42,530 bases of DNA, taken from assembly GCA_017615595.1 (NCBI GenBank), contig JAFZZT010000043.1:1-42530 (forward strand), read 5' to 3'. A program made the translations under genes and the position numbers. The stretch's first letter is position 1; each line of letters starts with the position of its first letter. The stretch comes from Bacteroidales bacterium (GTDB lineage: Bacteria; Bacteroidota; Bacteroidia; Bacteroidales; WCHB1-69). Positions 42,146-42,530 of this stretch are shown here, one piece after another. The notes under the pieces are model-generated. The model saw nothing but the letters and a program-made list of their open reading frames with translations, was not told the DNA's origin and ran no database searches.

Positions 42146-42530
42146 ATGAACGATAAAATATCTATTACTAACAGCACGATTGAAAACATCATCTACGATG
42201 TCCGGGGTGTGAAAGTGATGTTAGACTACGATTTGGCTGCCATCTACGGCGTGGAAACCAGAACTTTAAATCAGGCAGTGAAACGGAATATAGAACGATT
42301 TCCTGAGGATTTTATGTTTCGGCTCACTGAAGAGGAATGGAACACTCTCATACAATCCGGTATGATATCACAAATTGTGATATCATCACTCAATAAGCGC
42401 AAGAAAACCAGTCCGCCCTATGCTTTCACGGAACATGGCGCAGTGATGCTTGCATCGGTACTTCGGAGTCCAAGTGCCATTCAGATGAGTGTGATGGTGA
42501 CGAGGGCGTTTATCGCTATGCGGAAGACCC
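42146..42530 (+). CDS. ORF6N-domain (KilA-N related) DNA-binding protein, 3' end cut by the window
   Basis: 128 residues of this protein are visible. The ORF6N domain fills them: IYDVRGVKVMLDYDLAAIYGVETRTLNQAVKRNIERFPEDFMFRL, then ISQIVISS and the family-typical PPYAFTEHGAVMLASVLRSPSAIQMSVMVTRAFIAMR. ORF6N proteins are phage- and mobile-element-associated, predicted DNA-binding proteins common in Bacteroidetes genomes; their roles are mostly unknown. ATG 42146 follows the promoter box at 42060 and a near-palindromic leader. The codons for the SQIVIS stretch form a perfect 25-base palindrome (42362-42386). The C-terminal part lies outside this window. Confidence 0.85.
   Translation, partial: MNDKISITNSTIENIIYDVRGVKVMLDYDLAAIYGVETRTLNQAVKRNIERFPEDFMFRLTEEEWNTLIQSGMISQIVISSLNKRKKTSPPYAFTEHGAVMLASVLRSPSAIQMSVMVTRAFIAMRKT
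42362..42386. repeat. Perfect 25-base palindrome inside the ORF6N gene
   Basis: Arms ATGATATCACAA (42362-42373) and its exact complement TTGTGATATCAT (42375-42386) flank a single A. The core TCACAAATTGTGAT matches the leader sequence TCACAGATTGTGAT (42109-42122) at 13 of 14 positions. It is a candidate auto-regulatory operator pair. Confidence 0.8.

Overview
The window looks like a chromosomal segment of a bacterium of the order Bacteroidales. Three things point there. At least twenty copies of the Bacteroidetes -7 promoter box TAnnTTTG sit just upstream of genes on both strands. Gene blocks such as coaX - outer-membrane protein - TPR protein - lptC are typical of the order, as are stand-alone ftsQAZ and peptidase-U32/RluB neighbours. 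Shine-Dalgarno sequences are largely absent. Coding GC is moderate for most housekeeping genes and clearly lower in the restriction-modification pair at the left end. I cannot assign a genus.

Layout. 1-3300: a frame-shifted four-helix-bundle gene, a long structured RNA/terminator region, an AT-rich two-gene restriction-modification module, and a small PAS protein. 3400-6600: a MATE transporter, tRNA-Ser(CGA), three imperfect tandem copies of a hairpin-rich repeat, a DUF975 membrane protein, tRNA-Arg(ACG) on the minus strand and tRNA-Gln(TTG). 6600-12000: nusA-infB-pdxA, ending in a very strong hairpin. 12000-13500: a small lipoprotein gene coupled to a butyrate kinase gene. 13600-17290: ftsQ-ftsA-ftsZ closed by a terminator. 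17290-21040 (minus): typA - class I methyltransferase - aroB. 21070-25200 (minus): coaX - outer-membrane protein - TPR protein - lptC, preceded on the same strand by umuD-umuC (25288-27024). 27100-29000: a small beta-barrel protein plus a LolC/E-like permease. 29011-33623 (minus): a TolC/MacA/ATPase/MacB-type export operon. 33715-35923: recG. 35929-38306 (minus): a pseudouridine synthase and a U32 protein. 38420-39692: two paralogous tandem outer-membrane proteins. 39764-42530: Bcp peroxiredoxin, a membrane protein with a broken 5' end, a glutamine amidotransferase-like protein, and a partial ORF6N-domain gene cut by the window edge.

Most of the window is core housekeeping: translation, cell division, envelope export, DNA repair and shikimate/CoA/PLP synthesis. 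The accessory signals lie in four places. The first is 599-2866, with the structured RNA and the restriction-modification pair. The second is the three-copy repeat at 5012-5384, whose stems differ in sequence yet keep pairing. The third is the membrane gene at 40346-41212 with an in-frame stop near its apparent original start. The fourth is the ORF6N gene, where a near-palindrome in the leader is echoed by a perfect 25-base palindrome inside the gene. Promoter boxes also settle several start codons that the longest open frames place too far upstream (MATE, ftsQ, umuD, rluB-like, bcp and several outer-membrane genes).
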